Positions 17,661-25,264 of a stretch of 64,000 bases of DNA are shown here, piece by piece (position 1 is the first letter of the stretch; every line of letters starts with the position of its first letter). Below the pieces are notes generated by a model. It saw only the letters and a program-made list of their open reading frames with translations, searched no databases and was not told where the DNA came from. The DNA is from Plut-88900 sp965116945 (lineage in GTDB: Bacteria; Chloroflexota; Dehalococcoidia; Plut-88900), in the NCBI GenBank assembly GCA_965116945.1, contig OZ220734.1, positions 124,001 to 188,000 of the forward strand, in the 5' to 3' direction. The translations under genes were made by a program, and so were the position numbers.

Positions 17661-18656
17661 ATGAAGATTTCGGAGATGGGGGAGTTCGGGTTGGTGGAGA
17701 TAATTGCCGACGTGTTAGGAGCACGGCAGCGGGATGATGAAGTACTTTTGGATATAGGGGATGACACGGCTGCATGGCGTACAGGAGAGGGGGTCGAGCT
17801 GGCCACTACAGATACGATGGTCCAGGACGTGCACTTCAGGTTGGAGACCACGTCGTGTCGGGACCTGGGGTGGAAGGCGCTGGCAATTAACCTGAGCGAC
17901 ATAGCGGCCATGGGAGGTGTGCCGAGGTATGCCCTAGTGTCGCTGGGTCTGAGTCCGGATACGGAGGCGGAGTCGGTAGCGGAGCTTTACCGTGGAATGA
18001 AGGACATCGGGGACGAGTTTGGGTGCAGTGTAGTCGGGGGGGATACGGTCGGGGCGCCGTGCATGATGATAAACGTGACCCTGATTGGCGAGGCCGCGGA
18101 GCCCGGGTGCTTCCTTCGCAGGGATGCTGCCAAGGTGGGTGACTTACTGGCGGTGACGGGCTATCTGGGGAGCTCGGGGGGTGGTTTCAGGGTGTTGAAC
18201 GAGAAGATTGAGGTCACTCCCGATGTGAGAGACCGGTTGAAGGATGCACACAACAGGCCCATGCCGCGAGTAAAGGAGGGACAGGCCTTCCTAAATGCCG
18301 GGGTAAGGGCAGCGATGGACCTGAGCGATGGCTTGATGTCCGACCTTCCGAAGATGTGCGGGATGAGCGGATTGGGAGCGCGGGTGTCGGTGGGGGAGCT
18401 GCCTATATCGGCAGATGTGAAGAGCGTCTTCGGGGCGGGTGCTACAGCGCTGGCGTTAGCGGCGGGGGAGGACTATGAATTGCTGGTGGCCGGGTCCAGG
18501 GGGGCGTTGGAACGGGCTTCGGAAGCTATGATTACGCAGGTTACCGTTATTGGGGAGATGGAGGAGGGAGAGCCAGGGGTGGTCAGACTAGTTGACGAGA
18601 ACAGGCTTGCGATAGAAGCCCCCAAGTCCGGATGGGAGCATTTTTCGAACTCGTGA
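17661..18656 (+). CDS. thiL: Thiamine-monophosphate kinase
   Basis: A 331-aa member of the PurM/ThiL fold that phosphorylates thiamine monophosphate to the diphosphate cofactor. Diagnostic motifs: MGEFGLVEIIADVLG, DIGDDTAAW, ATTDTMVQDVHFRLE, LAINLSDIAAMGG, SVVGGDTVGAP, AAMDLSDGLMSDLPKMC and ALAAGEDYELLV. Length is normal. Its stop overlaps the tsaE start by one base, and tsaB follows, so this is a three-gene operon. The other thiamine gene here, thiE, is 7 kb away. Confidence 0.93.
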   Translation: MKISEMGEFGLVEIIADVLGARQRDDEVLLDIGDDTAAWRTGEGVELATTDTMVQDVHFRLETTSCRDLGWKALAINLSDIAAMGGVPRYALVSLGLSPDTEAESVAELYRGMKDIGDEFGCSVVGGDTVGAPCMMINVTLIGEAAEPGCFLRRDAAKVGDLLAVTGYLGSSGGGFRVLNEKIEVTPDVRDRLKDAHNRPMPRVKEGQAFLNAGVRAAMDLSDGLMSDLPKMCGMSGLGARVSVGELPISADVKSVFGAGATALALAAGEDYELLVAGSRGALERASEAMITQVTVIGEMEEGEPGVVRLVDENRLAIEAPKSGWEHFSNS

Positions 18657-19159
18657 TGGACTTTGCACATATGAAAATTGCGACGAACGGGCCGGAAGAG
18701 ACCCAGGCTCTCGGGCGGCGGTTGGGGGAGGTGATGGAGGGCGGTGAACTGGTCCTGATGGAGGGGGACCTGGGGGCGGGGAAAACGTGTATGACGCAGG
18801 GAATTGCATGGGGGTTGGGCGTCAACGAACATGCACGAAGTCCTACCTTCGTACTGGTCTCCGAATACGAGGGGAGACATACATTGTTTCACGCCGACCT
18901 GTATCGGGTAGATGATCCGCTGGAGGCGGAGGACCTGGGGCTGGACGAGACGTATGGCAACGGAGGGGTGTGCGTAGTCGAGTGGGCGGAGAAGGCGGAC
19001 TCTATTTTCCCTGACGATCACCTGAGAGTAATCTTCAGTGTGGCAGGGGCGGATAAGCGCATTGTCGAGTTCAGAGCAGGAGGCGACAAGCATAAAGCGC
19101 TTCTGGTGAAGTTGAAGGGAGTCGTTGATGAAGACAATTCCCGGGACGGGGAGAGCTAG
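18656..19159 (+). CDS. tsaE: tRNA threonylcarbamoyladenosine biosynthesis ATPase TsaE
   Basis: A small P-loop ATPase (167 aa from ATG 18656) needed to make the t6A modification at position 37 of ANN-decoding tRNAs, working with TsaB and TsaD. Seen: GPEETQALGRRLGEVM, Walker A MEGDLGAGKTCMTQGIAWGL, SPTFVLVSEY, HADLYRV and VVEWAEK. The ATG at 18656 overlaps the thiL stop by one base (TGATG); an ATG at 18671 is also possible. It is directly followed by tsaB; tsaD is not in the window. Confidence 0.92.
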   Translation: MDFAHMKIATNGPEETQALGRRLGEVMEGGELVLMEGDLGAGKTCMTQGIAWGLGVNEHARSPTFVLVSEYEGRHTLFHADLYRVDDPLEAEDLGLDETYGNGGVCVVEWAEKADSIFPDDHLRVIFSVAGADKRIVEFRAGGDKHKALLVKLKGVVDEDNSRDGES

Positions 19160-19849
19160 TTGTACCTTGTAATAGACACGGCGACCAGGGACTTGGGAGT
19201 CGCCTTGATGGATGATGCGGAAACAGCCGGACAGTTTCACTGGCGGACCAGGCAGAACCATACGAAAGAACTGGTGCCTGCTATCAGGCACCTTCTTGGC
19301 AAGGCCGAATTAGGGTTAGGCGACCTTGAAGGCATTGTGGTGAGCCTTGGGCCGGGAGGGTTTTCGGGGTTGAGGGTGGGGATGACTACGGCCAAGGGGC
19401 TGGCGGTGGGCATAGGCGCTCCAATCGTGGCGGTTAACACCCTGGATGCTGCGGCACATCCGATGCTGGGGCTGGGGGCGTCAGTTTGCGCCCTCATGCC
19501 GGTGGGGAGGGGGGAGGTCGCGGCGGCGATGTTCGGGGGAGATGGGTTGGAGATGGAGAAGACGGTTGATGAGCAGCTTACAACTATCGAGGCGTTGGCA
19601 GAATCGATAGCGGAACCGACGATTTTCTGCGGGCCAATTACCGATGAGATGGAGTCGGAGATAAGGGAAAGGCTGGGAGATCTGGGGGTGGTCCCGCGTG
19701 GGGTCGGAAGGGCGCCCAGGGTGGTGGCAATGGGAGAGATAGGAATAAGGAAGATTGCAAGGGGCGAGGCGGATGATCCGGTGACACTGCAGCCTCTGTA
19801 TATACGCCGGCCGTCGATAACCAAACCGACTCGGCCTCCGGGTGGATGA
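19160..19849 (+). CDS. tsaB: tRNA threonylcarbamoyladenosine biosynthesis protein TsaB
   Basis: A 229-aa ASKHA-fold protein that forms the t6A complex with TsaD and TsaE. Seen: YLVIDTATRDLGVALM, NHTKELVPAIRHLL, VVSLGPGGFSGLRVGMTTAK and GLAVGIGAPIVAVNTLDA, which are typical for TsaB. The start is TTG at 19160, immediately after the tsaE stop. The C-terminus LQPLYIRRPSITKP is also family-like. Confident in function, as thiL, tsaE and tsaB form a run. Confidence 0.93.
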   Translation: MYLVIDTATRDLGVALMDDAETAGQFHWRTRQNHTKELVPAIRHLLGKAELGLGDLEGIVVSLGPGGFSGLRVGMTTAKGLAVGIGAPIVAVNTLDAAAHPMLGLGASVCALMPVGRGEVAAAMFGGDGLEMEKTVDEQLTTIEALAESIAEPTIFCGPITDEMESEIRERLGDLGVVPRGVGRAPRVVAMGEIGIRKIARGEADDPVTLQPLYIRRPSITKPTRPPGG

Positions 19850-19956
19850 GGGTAGGTCTGCTAATATAGCCGCGGCTGCAATGACGAGGCAGTCACTTAA
19901 GAAAGCAAAGAACCGTAAAGGAGGACGGCGCCGCTCTTGGGTGGCGCTTCGAATGA

Positions 19957-20412
19957 ATGAGCACTGAAAGAACACTGGTACTGCTTAAACCCGACGCCGT
20001 ACAGAGGGGGCTATCCGGCCAGGTGATATCCCGGTTCGAGGGGAAGGGGCTGAAGATTGTCGGGATGAAGATGATCCACATGGACCGAGCGCTGGCCGGT
20101 CGGCACTACGGGGTGCATGAGGGGAAGCCGTTTTTCGAGGGGCTGGTGAACTTCATAACATCGAGCCCGATTGTGGCGATTGCACTAGAAGGGCCAATGG
20201 CGGTGGAGGTGGTCCGGAATATGATGGGCGTCACCGACCCGAAGAAGGCGGCTCCGGGGACGATTCGCGGGGACTTCGGGATGGACATTGGCCGGAACCT
20301 GGTGCACGGGTCTGATTCGCCGGAGAACGCGGCGTCGGAGCTGGCGTTATTCTTCCAAGACGGGGAATTGGTGGACTACGAGCGGAACGTGGAGCCGTGG
20401 ATACTGGAGTAG
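19957..20412 (+). CDS. ndk: Nucleoside-diphosphate kinase
   Basis: A 151-aa cytoplasmic enzyme that transfers the gamma phosphate between nucleoside triphosphates. RTLVLLKPDAVQRGLSGQVI is at the N-terminus and the active-site His lies in NLVHGSDSPENAASELALFF. Length and motif order are those of the normal hexameric or tetrameric enzyme. It lies in the same direction as tsaB with a 107-bp gap that carries a possible 28-codon ORF of doubtful value. Confidence 0.96.
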   Translation: MSTERTLVLLKPDAVQRGLSGQVISRFEGKGLKIVGMKMIHMDRALAGRHYGVHEGKPFFEGLVNFITSSPIVAIALEGPMAVEVVRNMMGVTDPKKAAPGTIRGDFGMDIGRNLVHGSDSPENAASELALFFQDGELVDYERNVEPWILE

Positions 20413-20456
20413 GGGGTAAGCAATTACGTTGAGATGTAGACGGGAAAAAGAATCAA

Positions 20457-21545
20457 ATGGCTAGGCTAACTCCGATCTGTGCCGAACAAGACTGCGGAGA
20501 ACACACCAGCCGCTCAAACCACCCGTTGTGTCATCCACATTGGGTGGCATCGCAAGAAGGCGATATCAACAAATGTCCGAACCATCCAGAGGTCTACAAG
20601 CCTGCGGGATATGATTCCTGCCGCCAGTGCTACGTTGAAAATAGAGAGACTGTCAAAAGGACTCCCTTGATTGCAGAGAAGCGAGAGCGATATAGGACCC
20701 GTGGCTCTGGCTGGAACAAGTCCCATATCGTACCCAAAGCTAATCCATTATCTACCGAAGCTGTATCACGCGTACGAAAGAACATGAGGGAACACGCCAG
20801 AGAGTGCACAAATCACGAATCTAATACGATTCAATACCTAGTAGATCCTATACTACGTGATCTGGGTTGGGACTTGGATGACCCTAATCAAGTTAGGCGG
20901 GAATACAGGCCTGCTGAAAAACGTCGCCGAGGGAAGCGAGGTAAAGCTGTAGATATAGCACTACTTGAGGATGGCGTACCTATGGTGTTTGTGGAGGCCA
21001 AGAGGCTGGACCGTGATTACGACCGTGACTACAAGACCCAGATTGACGAATATGCATCCTACATGGACATAGGGATTGCGGTGCTAACGAACGGCCAATT
21101 CTGGCTCGTAAGCCCAGTCCGTAACGGCAGAATGGAAACTGTGGAAGTCATAGACATAGACAAAGGGCCTGCTGAAGATATCGTGAGGAGATTACACAAT
21201 ATTATTGGCAAGTCTACGTCTAAAGAAGCAGGTTTGCGTTCTAGCCCTTCCTACGATATCAAGGAGGACTTGGAAGAACGCAGGGCTACGGAAGTCAAGC
21301 GGCGCAAAAGGCCTTCCTACGATATTAGGGAGGACTTGAAAGAATACAGAGATCGGGAAGCCAAGCAGCGCAATATGCCCGCCTATATCATCTTCACCGA
21401 CAAGACCATCAACTCAATTTCATCCCTAAAGCCTAGCTCCCTGCCGGAGTTAGAAAAAATAAAAGGAGTGGGTCCAGCAACCCTGGAAGAACACGGAACC
21501 TCGATACTCAAGATAGTTGAGGGACAGTGGGTTAAAGGATTCTGA
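20457..21545 (+). CDS. Restriction-endonuclease-like (HsdR_N-type) protein with zinc-finger-like N-terminus and HRDC domain
   Basis: A 362-aa protein. Residues 8-52 hold two Cys/His clusters (CAEQDC with LCHPHW; KCPNHPE with CRQC). Residues about 105-230 match the type I restriction N-terminal nuclease family: YLVDPILRDLGWDLDDPNQV, REYRP, then VDIALLEDGVPMVFVEAKRL, which supplies the D...ExK active site. Residues about 262-308 hold a 22-aa unit repeated twice, starting PSYDIKEDLEE and PSYDIREDLKE. The C-terminus (PAYIIFTDKTINSISSLKP to IKGVGPATLEEHG) is an HRDC-like nucleic-acid-binding domain. The AT-richer composition and its place between ndk and rsfS suggest transfer. Its stop overlaps rsfS by 14 bp. 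A defence or repair nuclease is inferred; no methyltransferase partner is adjacent. Confidence 0.78.
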   Translation: MARLTPICAEQDCGEHTSRSNHPLCHPHWVASQEGDINKCPNHPEVYKPAGYDSCRQCYVENRETVKRTPLIAEKRERYRTRGSGWNKSHIVPKANPLSTEAVSRVRKNMREHARECTNHESNTIQYLVDPILRDLGWDLDDPNQVRREYRPAEKRRRGKRGKAVDIALLEDGVPMVFVEAKRLDRDYDRDYKTQIDEYASYMDIGIAVLTNGQFWLVSPVRNGRMETVEVIDIDKGPAEDIVRRLHNIIGKSTSKEAGLRSSPSYDIKEDLEERRATEVKRRKRPSYDIREDLKEYRDREAKQRNMPAYIIFTDKTINSISSLKPSSLPELEKIKGVGPATLEEHGTSILKIVEGQWVKGF

Positions 21546-21876
21546 CTACGGTTTTGCCGCTCTGCCAGAGGCTTTCCAGGCGGTAGTACTCACGCTCTGA
21601 AGCGGAGAAGATGTGGACGACTATGTCACCGTAGTCGAGGAGAACCCAGCCGGACCCCGCCGAGCCCTCACGGTGAAGCATGGGAATGTCTGAGTCTTTG
21701 AGGCCCAACTCTATTTCCTGGCGAAGGGCCTCGGTGTGGCGTGGGGTGAGGGAGCTCATAATCACGAAATAATCGGCGAATCCGCAGATTTCTGCGACAT
21801 CGAGCAGCAGGATATCGGCTGCCTGCCTTTCGGATGCGAGCTCGGTGATTTTTCTTGCCTGTTCGAGGGTCTCCAG
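21532..21876 (-). CDS. rsfS: Ribosomal silencing factor RsfS, probable CTG start
   Basis: The clear C-terminal part (MSSLTPRHTEALRQEIELGL, then GSGWVLLDYGDIVVHIFSA and REYYRLESLWQ) belongs to RsfS, which binds ribosomal protein uL14 and blocks subunit joining. The first ATG gives only 77 aa, cutting off the family's N-terminal third. The same frame extends upstream with ETLEQARKITELASERQAAD and ILLLDVAEICGFADYFVI, exactly the expected start. In that extension the only start placed behind a ribosome site is CTG at 21876 (GGAGG, five bases, CTG). This gives 114 aa, the usual length. A TGA lies upstream in frame. Either CTG initiation or an unusual codon nearby must be used. Confidence 0.85.
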   Translation of the reverse strand: METLEQARKITELASERQAADILLLDVAEICGFADYFVIMSSLTPRHTEALRQEIELGLKDSDIPMLHREGSAGSGWVLLDYGDIVVHIFSASEREYYRLESLWQSGKTVVRIL

Positions 21877-22002
21877 GCTTGCCTCCCGCCGGTTCGGTAT
21901 ACGTCATTTTAGCATTCGACTGTCGGGGGTCAACGATTGATTATCACAACGTTGGCACCTCCAGAATCGGCGTGATATCCTCCAATAGCTTTGAGGCGTG
22001 AA

Positions 22003-23139
22003 ATGGACATAAAGAAGGGCGTAGTTGTAGCAGCAATGAGCGGGGGCGTGGACTCCGCCGTGTCCGCTTACCTTCTAAAGGATGCGGGATACGAGGTGAT
22101 TGGCGTCACGATGCGTCTGTCGGCTCCACAGCCGGCGTCCGGGGGCCGGGAGAACAAGAGATGCTGCACAGCGGAGGACACGACGGATGCTCGTCGGGTC
22201 TGCCGGCTACTGGGGATACCCCACTACGTACAGAACTTCGAAAAGGAGTTTCAGGCTAAGGTCATCGAATATTTCCTGGACGAGTACCGCAGGGGGAGAA
22301 CGCCGAACCCCTGCATCGCCTGCAACGAGCAGGTGAAGTTCCGATTCCTGATGGAGCGGTCTCGGGCGCTGGGGGCTGAGAAGCTGGCGACGGGGCACTA
22401 TGCCCGCATCGAACATTCCGATGAGCGGTACAAGCTGCTGAAGGCTCGGGACCCGGGCAAGGACCAGAGCTACGTCCTTTATGGACTCGGTCAGGGTGAG
22501 TTGGAAAGGCTTGTGTTTCCTGTCGGGGACTATCCAAAGTCCCGGATCAGGGAAATTGCACGGGCACTGGATTTGCCAGTGGCTGACAAGCCGGACAGCC
22601 AGGATATCTGTTTCATACCGGATGGGAACTACCGGGGCTTTCTTCGCAAGAGCATAGAACCCCGACAGGGAGCTGTTGTGGACACGGATGGCAACCGAAT
22701 CGGTAGTCATGGAGGGGTCGAGGAGTTCACTGTGGGGCAGAGGAAGGGGCTGGGGGTGGTCTCGTCTGAGAAGCGTTACGTGGTGTCCCTGGATGCCGGT
22801 AGAAACGAAGTGGTAGTGGGTAGGGAGGACGACTTGTGGTCGGAGGGTTTGACGGCCAGCAGGGTGAGCTTTGTCTGTGGCACATTACCCCACGGGCCTG
22901 CCAGGGTGAGTGTGAAGATAAGGCATCGAGCGCCGGAGGTATTGGCGACATTAGAGTCGGATGGAGACGGCGCAGTGGTGAAATTTGACGAGCCGCAGAG
23001 GGCGGTGACTCCGGGGCAGGCGGCGGTGTTCTATAACGGGGATGAGGTGGTGGGGGGCGGGGTGATTGAAGGGCCTTTGAGGTCTGGGGGTGGTGGGGTA
23101 TTGACTGGGGAATCAAGACCCGTAACGGCGGTTTCCTGA
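22003..23139 (+). CDS. mnmA: tRNA 2-thiouridine(34) synthase MnmA
   Basis: A 378-aa PP-loop enzyme that thiolates U34 of Lys, Glu and Gln tRNAs using ATP and a persulfide donor. The pyrophosphatase loop AAMSGGVDSAVSAYLLKDAG is at the N-terminus. The two catalytic cysteines lie in TPNPCIACNEQVKF and DSQDICFIPDGNY; ATGHYARIE, KDQSYVLYGL and FTVGQRKGLG are further family motifs. The start is ATG 22003, behind GAGGCGTGAA. It is divergent from rsfS. Confidence 0.95.
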   Translation: MDIKKGVVVAAMSGGVDSAVSAYLLKDAGYEVIGVTMRLSAPQPASGGRENKRCCTAEDTTDARRVCRLLGIPHYVQNFEKEFQAKVIEYFLDEYRRGRTPNPCIACNEQVKFRFLMERSRALGAEKLATGHYARIEHSDERYKLLKARDPGKDQSYVLYGLGQGELERLVFPVGDYPKSRIREIARALDLPVADKPDSQDICFIPDGNYRGFLRKSIEPRQGAVVDTDGNRIGSHGGVEEFTVGQRKGLGVVSSEKRYVVSLDAGRNEVVVGREDDLWSEGLTASRVSFVCGTLPHGPARVSVKIRHRAPEVLATLESDGDGAVVKFDEPQRAVTPGQAAVFYNGDEVVGGGVIEGPLRSGGGGVLTGESRPVTAVS

Positions 23140-23200
23140 ACTCGATCGGACGCAAGAAAATGGGCTTATTAGGGGACTAGCTGAACATTCAGCCAACTCC

Positions 23201-23851
23201 ATGGGCAAGTCCGACATTCGACCTCCCTCATTGGAGCTAGAGGTCGCGCTTAGGAAGCTAGGGCTGAGGTTTGTAGCAGGGGTGGATGAGGTGGGGAGGG
23301 GACCCCTGGCGGGGCCGGTGACTGCGGCGGCGGTCATCTTCCCACCGGATATTGATGAAGAGGAATTGGTAGGGATCAGGGACTCCAAGCAGCTAACTGC
23401 AGGGGCCAGGGAACGGCTGGCGGCGCTGGTGTTTCAGAAAGCGGTGGATGCGAGGGTGGGGTGGGCGCCGGCGCGAGAGGTGGATGTGGTGGGCATAGTC
23501 GGGGCGACCAGGAGGGCGATGATGCGGGCGGTGAACAAGCTGGAGCCCCGGGCAGAGGGGCTGCTAATTGATGCTTTGTCGTTGCCGGGGGTGGACTTGC
23601 CGCAGAGGTGCCCGGTGAAGGGAGATCGAGTGTCGCTGTCTATAGCGGCGGCGTCGATAGTAGCAAAGGTGGCCCGTGACAGGCTTATGGAAGAGGCTGA
23701 CCGCAGGTATCCGGGTTACGGGTTCTTTCGCAACAAGGGATACGGGACACGGGAGCACTTAGGAGCGTTGAACAGGCAGGGCCCCTGTCGAATTCACAGA
23801 GTCAGTTTTGCTCCCGTAGCGCGGTGTGACGACCATGGGATGCTGGTCTGA
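23201..23851 (+). CDS. rnhB: Ribonuclease HII
   Basis: A 216-aa enzyme that removes ribonucleotides and RNA-DNA hybrids. The catalytic acids are seen in VAGVDEVGRGPLAGPV (DEVGRG), GIRDSKQLTA and the later LLIDAL region. SIAAASIVAKVARDRLM and GYGFFRNKGYGTREHLGAL complete the family pattern. There is no good ribosome site before the ATG at 23201. The TGA overlaps the ATG of the next gene (yraN) by one base, so both are translated from one message. Confidence 0.94.
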   Translation: MGKSDIRPPSLELEVALRKLGLRFVAGVDEVGRGPLAGPVTAAAVIFPPDIDEEELVGIRDSKQLTAGARERLAALVFQKAVDARVGWAPAREVDVVGIVGATRRAMMRAVNKLEPRAEGLLIDALSLPGVDLPQRCPVKGDRVSLSIAAASIVAKVARDRLMEEADRRYPGYGFFRNKGYGTREHLGALNRQGPCRIHRVSFAPVARCDDHGMLV

Positions 23852-24237
23852 TGCCCCACGAGAGAAGACGGTTTGGGGACTGGGGAGAGGAGTACGCGCG
23901 TCGGTACCTTGAGTGTAGGGGGTATTCCATACTGGAGTCGAATTACCGGGGTAAGTATGGGGAGATAGACCTGGTAGCGATGGAGGGCGAGTGCCTGGTG
24001 TTCGTGGAGGTGAAGAGCCGGAGGACGAGGGCATTTGGGAGGCCGGAGGAGTCGGTAACGGAGGCGAAGCAGCAAAAGCTGGTGCAGGCTGCCTTGGAGT
24101 ATATGCAGGAGAAGGAGATCGAGGAGGGTGAATGGCGGATAGACGTGGTGGGCATAGAGGCAGGAGGGGCCAGGCCACGGGTGCGGTTGGTTCGGAATGC
24201 GGTGGGGTGGGGGGAGGGTTTTGAGGATCTTGGGTGA
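23851..24237 (+). CDS. yraN: YraN family (UPF0102) endonuclease-like protein
   Basis: A 128-aa protein with the family pattern FGDWGEEYARRYLECRGYSI, RGKYGEIDLVAMEGECLVFV, EVKSRRTRAFGRPEESV and WRIDVVGIE. The D...ExK arrangement is that of a PD-(D/E)xK nuclease fold; the cellular role of the family is not well defined, although it is often found beside rnhB as here. The stop codon is followed by a palindromic repeat. Confidence 0.9.
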   Translation: MPHERRRFGDWGEEYARRYLECRGYSILESNYRGKYGEIDLVAMEGECLVFVEVKSRRTRAFGRPEESVTEAKQQKLVQAALEYMQEKEIEEGEWRIDVVGIEAGGARPRVRLVRNAVGWGEGFEDLG

Positions 24238-24261
24238 CGGGTTGGCAGGCGTGAGAGGCCT

Positions 24262-24296
24262 CCGCTCGACCCTTCGAGTGGCCTCAGGGTGAGCGG
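24262..24296. repeat. REP-like palindrome
   Basis: CCGCTCGACCC (24262-24272) pairs with GGGTGAGCGG (24287-24296) apart from one bulge. It shares the GACCCTTCGA core with the palindromes at 15369 and 25185 and lies 25 bp after the yraN stop. Confidence 0.5.
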
Positions 24297-24424
24297 CCCA
24301 ACCCCGGGGGATGGGGTGTAAGGCAAGAAGTGGATCGGCAAGTCCTAGATCCCTCGCGGGGCCTCGAAATGGGATGGAAGATATGGGTGGTGTGCTAGAA
24401 TTCGCGGCCGAGGCGGGAAACGGA

Positions 24425-24778
24425 ATGCCCATTTATGAATATAGGTGCGGGGGATGCAGGCGTCGGGTGAGCCTTCTTGTGAGGGGTTTTGTTGACCCGC
24501 CGAACAAGGCCTGCCCCGAATGCGGGTCGGGGGAGCTTTCGAGGCTGGTGTCACGGGTGGCGGTGCTGAAGTCGGGTGAGAGCCAGCTAGAGGACCTTTC
24601 GGACCCGTCGGCCTGGAGTGGAATAGATGAGAATGATCCCAGGGGCATGGCGGAGATGATGCGCCGGATGGGTGACTCTATGGGAGAAGACATGGGCCCA
24701 GAGTTCGGGGAAATGGTAGACAGGTTGGAGTCGGGGGAGATACCCGACGATATGGAGGACACGGGGGAACCGGACTAA
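24425..24778 (+). CDS. FmdB-family zinc-ribbon protein (first of a pair)
   Basis: A 117-aa protein beginning MPIYEYRCGGCRRRVSLLVR, with a CxxC pair and a second pair in ACPECGSGELSRLVSRV: a small zinc ribbon of the FmdB/CxxC_CxxC_SSSS type. The tail is acidic and Met-rich (MAEMMRRMGDSMGEDM). The start ATG at 24425 is set by the conserved N-terminus, although the frame is open further upstream. Only one base separates its stop from a paralogue. Function unknown; members are often proposed to be regulatory. Confidence 0.87.
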   Translation: MPIYEYRCGGCRRRVSLLVRGFVDPPNKACPECGSGELSRLVSRVAVLKSGESQLEDLSDPSAWSGIDENDPRGMAEMMRRMGDSMGEDMGPEFGEMVDRLESGEIPDDMEDTGEPD

Positions 24779-24779
24779 C

Positions 24780-25124
24780 ATGCCAATATATGAATACAGG
24801 TGTGCCCAGTGTAGCCGGACGACCAGCGTGTTTCTGCGGAGCATAGGGTCGACAGCGAACCCGGTTTGCGAGTCGTGTGGTAGCACTGAACTCAGCCGGA
24901 TAATTTCGAAGGTGGCCTATCACAGGTCGATGCAGGACAGATGGGATGCGTCTGGGCCGCCGCAGATGAACCCGACGGACGATTACTACAAGGACCCGAG
25001 CAATATTGGGCGGTGGGCCGAAAAGAGGTTGGGTGACATGGGGGTGGAGATGCCGGAGCAGGCAAGGGAGATGATAGACGCGGCCCGTGAAGGGGAGATG
25101 CCGCCGGCGATCAAGGACATCTAG
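24780..25124 (+). CDS. FmdB-family zinc-ribbon protein (second of a pair)
   Basis: A 114-aa paralogue of the preceding gene. It has MPIYEYRCAQCSRTTSVFLR, then VCESCGSTELSRIISKVAYH, giving two CxxC pairs. The tail is charged and different from its neighbour (DDYYKDPSNIGRWAEKRLGD). Tandem duplication followed by divergence of the tail is the simplest reading. The stop is followed by a REP-like palindrome. Confidence 0.87.
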   Translation: MPIYEYRCAQCSRTTSVFLRSIGSTANPVCESCGSTELSRIISKVAYHRSMQDRWDASGPPQMNPTDDYYKDPSNIGRWAEKRLGDMGVEMPEQAREMIDAAREGEMPPAIKDI

Positions 25125-25184
25125 GGGGCGAGCGGCGATTAAAGACGGCGACTATGGTGCATTCCGGGTGGACTCCCCTCCCCT

Positions 25185-25229
25185 ATTCCGCTCTTGAGAC
25201 CCTTCGACTCAGCTCAGGGCGAACGGAAT
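25185..25229. repeat. REP-like palindrome
   Basis: ATTCCGCTC (25185-25193) pairs with GAACGGAAT (25221-25229) with one mismatch; the core CCCTTCGACTCAGCTCAGGG is itself nearly palindromic. It is the closest relative of the element at 15369-15438 and lies between the FmdB pair and thiE. Confidence 0.6.
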
Positions 25230-25264
25230 CCCTCCCCCTTGGAATACAGGAGTAACGACTAGGC

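Noticed and set aside
19881..19967. 28-codon basic ORF between tsaB and ndk
   Set aside because: The peptide (MTRQSLKKAKNRKGGRRRSW...) is possible, but there is no ribosome site, and it overlaps the ndk start in another frame; not enough support.
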